A DNA stretch of 62,061 nt from Streptosporangium minutum (lineage in GTDB: Bacteria > Actinomycetota > Actinomycetes > Streptosporangiales > Streptosporangiaceae). Both the position numbers and the translations under genes were made by a program. The stretch lies in contig NZ_NGFP01000016.1 of NCBI RefSeq assembly GCF_002149035.1, forward strand, positions 1,837 through 63,897, in the 5' to 3' direction. Each line of letters begins with the position of its first letter. Position 1 is the first letter of the stretch. The notes beneath the pieces were generated by a model. The model did no database searches. It saw only the letters and a list, made by a program, of their open reading frames with translations, and was not told the origin of the DNA. Shown here in pieces: positions 60,510 to 62,061 of the stretch.

Positions 60510-61318
60510 CCTCTGGCGGTCTGCCGCTGGTAGGCCAGCGTGGCCCCGGCCACCGCGAGCCCGAACAGCAGCCAGCTCCCGTACACGCAGGAGACCATGA
60601 CGACCGCTGAGGCGTCACCGAGCGGCACCGGCCCGTCGGTCACCCCCATGAGCTGCGAGAGGGTGCCGAACACGGACATGCTCCCCATGGTGCTCAACAT
60701 AGCGGCTCCCGTCCAACCGCCGAACAGCACCAGCCCGCGCGGCAGCCGCCTCCCCCACGCCTGAACGAGGGCCAACGATCCGACCGCCCCGATGCCCAGC
60801 ATGATCAACTCACCGTACGGAAATCCCTCGGAGTAGTCGGCGGGGCGCAGGAACGACCCGCCCAGCGACCAGTACAGCTTGACCGTCGGATAGACGAACC
60901 CGAGCGCGAAGGCCGTGTAACCGAGCCACGGCCCGCTCGGCAGCCGGGTGCGCCGCAGCACCAGCGCCCCGACGAGCCCGGTGGCAGCGAGACTGAGTGC
61001 CCGTCCCGCCATCCCAGGCCCGTCCACCCGAGCGAACTCCCCCGCCGGTATCCCGGTCACCGCGAAGAACGCGCGGAAGCAGTCGAGCACCAGCCCACCC
61101 GCCGACCAGAGCAACAGCACCGACGAGAGCCAGCCCACGGCGACCGGCCGTTCGAAGACGGCGAAGCCCGCACCGGCCAGGGCGGCGGCGGCCGTCACCC
61201 AATGCGGCGCGAACCCGGTGGTGTAGGACAGTGAGGGCAGCGCCTCTGTGGCCGATGCGGCGATGAACGTGAGCACGGACGCGGTCAACGCCGCAATTTG
61301 GAGTCTGGATAGTCGCAT
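60497..61318 (-). CDS. membrane protein upstream of the two-component system
   Basis: The 273-residue product has about seven or eight hydrophobic segments with short loops and no recognisable transporter motif. It is the first gene of a three-gene operon with a kinase and response regulator, overlapping the kinase start. Such proteins may act as a membrane co-sensor or as the target of the system. Function unknown. Confidence 0.7.
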   Translation of the reverse strand: MRLSRLQIAALTASVLTFIAASATEALPSLSYTTGFAPHWVTAAAALAGAGFAVFERPVAVGWLSSVLLLWSAGGLVLDCFRAFFAVTGIPAGEFARVDGPGMAGRALSLAATGLVGALVLRRTRLPSGPWLGYTAFALGFVYPTVKLYWSLGGSFLRPADYSEGFPYGELIMLGIGAVGSLALVQAWGRRLPRGLVLFGGWTGAAMLSTMGSMSVFGTLSQLMGVTDGPVPLGDASAVVMVSCVYGSWLLFGLAVAGATLAYQRQTARGCAR

Positions 61319-61591
61319 GCCCCCAACGATTCCGTCCGGGAACGGCCTGCCGCGTCTGCACGGAGTCCACCGAGGAGGTGACCTGCGAGGTATTGACAGA
61401 CCCGGGTCACAGCTCCAGAACCCCCGGATTCCGTCGACCGTGACGACCTGGCCGTCGCGCGGTCGGGCCACGATGCGTCGCCTGGTCAGTGATCGCCCCG
61501 GCCTCACGGGCGTCCCGCCCCCGCTCTCCCCGTGACCCGCTCGGGCCGGATGGTGTAACTTTCTGCGCCTCCCCAAGTGAAGGAGTGCGCC

Positions 61592-61999
61592 ATGGCGACC
61601 CCCCAGGAGATCTTCGAGCGTTACGTCTGGGCCGGAGCGATGACCAGGAACGCCGCCGCGCTGGCCGAGATGTTCACCGTCGACGGCGTCTTCGAGGCAC
61701 CCCTGGCCCCGGCCGGCGGCGCCTTCCCGAGGCGGCTGGAGGGGCGCGAGGAGATCCGCAGGGAGATGGCCGCGTACTACGAGCGCTCAGCCCCGGACAC
61801 CGGCCGCACGGTGAACGTGGAGAAGTCCCGGTACGTGCTGCACACCACCGCCGACCCCGACGTCTTCGTCATCGAGATCGACACCGCCTTCGACGGGCCC
61901 GCAGGCGTCACGACCGTGTCGCTGGTGCAGATCTTCCGCCTCCGTGACGGGAAGATCGCCCTGCTGCGTGACTACTTCGCACCGGAGGGCGGCGGCTGA
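61592..61999 (+). CDS. SnoaL/NTF2-like protein
   Basis: The 135-residue protein reads EIFERYVWAGAMTRNAAALA, MFTVDGVFEAPLAP and QIFRLRDGKIALLRDYFAP, the cone-shaped NTF2/SnoaL fold. Members include polyketide cyclases and ketosteroid isomerases, but many are uncharacterised. The ATG at 61592 has AAGGAG about 7 bases upstream. No polyketide genes are in the window. Confidence 0.83.
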   Translation: MATPQEIFERYVWAGAMTRNAAALAEMFTVDGVFEAPLAPAGGAFPRRLEGREEIRREMAAYYERSAPDTGRTVNVEKSRYVLHTTADPDVFVIEIDTAFDGPAGVTTVSLVQIFRLRDGKIALLRDYFAPEGGG

Positions 62000-62061
62000 G
62001 AAGACACCGGAGCCAGGACGGCACAGGCGCCCCGGGCTCTGCCCCGCTCATCCCCCGCCGC

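Noticed and set aside
1-62061. tRNA, rRNA or a replication origin
   Set aside because: No cloverleaf-like sequence, rRNA segment, DnaA-box cluster or iteron array was recognised by eye. A tRNA or rRNA scan would settle this.

Overview
This is a very GC-rich window with the codon bias of a filamentous actinomycete. The mix of LysR, TetR, GntR, PadR, MarR and GlxA-type regulators, MFS exporters, SMI1/KNR4 and DUF6493 proteins and secreted actinobacterial families suits an accessory region of a Streptosporangiaceae-like genome (Nonomuraea or Streptosporangium type). That placement is inference from gene content, since no rRNA or tRNA is present. At least fifteen gene or transposase fragments (Tn3, IS5, a recombinase-like tail, truncated enzymes and regulators) show an actively decaying region.

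Left part, 1-23 kb: NmrA-like/MFS genes with a divergent LysR regulator; an ECF sigma factor with a cysteine-rich membrane partner; GtrA; a P-loop kinase-like protein; a secreted BP74-type protein; a TetR regulator upstream of a leucine-carboxyl-type methyltransferase. A compact amino-acid operon follows (DAACS symporter, fold-type II PLP enzyme, DauR-like regulator, RidA; 12.1-15.7 kb). Then come a 17-repeat leucine-rich protein, a DUF6493 protein and an unusual repeat protein.

Middle part, 22-46 kb: a solitary methionine aminopeptidase sharing an operator region with a broken XRE regulator; a stand-alone trpB-trpA-gntR operon with a perfect 16-bp palindrome at its promoter; a PadR/SGNH-hydrolase pair; a large membrane protein; an isochorismatase/MFS operon with a divergent LysR; a partly destroyed carbohydrate cluster (MDR dehydrogenase, MarR, truncated TPP enzyme, internally deleted enolase-superfamily gene, intact GH15 enzyme); a patchwork of three fused gene fragments at 42.1-43.8 kb; a VOC protein and a serine hydrolase.

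The most striking locus is 46.7-55.3 kb. Eight minus-strand genes, close together and ending in a perfect 15-bp-stem hairpin, encode a DegT/DnrJ/EryC1 aminotransferase, MFS exporter, sulfotransferase, SDR, SAM methyltransferase, a 291-aa HK97-fold capsid-like protein, a DadA-like flavoenzyme and an Asp/Glu racemase. There is no portal, terminase, protease or tail gene. This looks like an encapsulin nanocompartment (the natural-product or Family 3 type) embedded in a small-molecule pathway. The aminotransferase carries an 87-residue, mostly Ala/Pro/Thr/Val C-terminal extension that is a candidate shell-targeting region.

Right end, 56-62 kb: a VOC protein, a GlxA-type regulator with an isochorismatase-like hydrolase, a three-gene membrane protein/histidine kinase/LuxR response-regulator operon, and a SnoaL-like protein.
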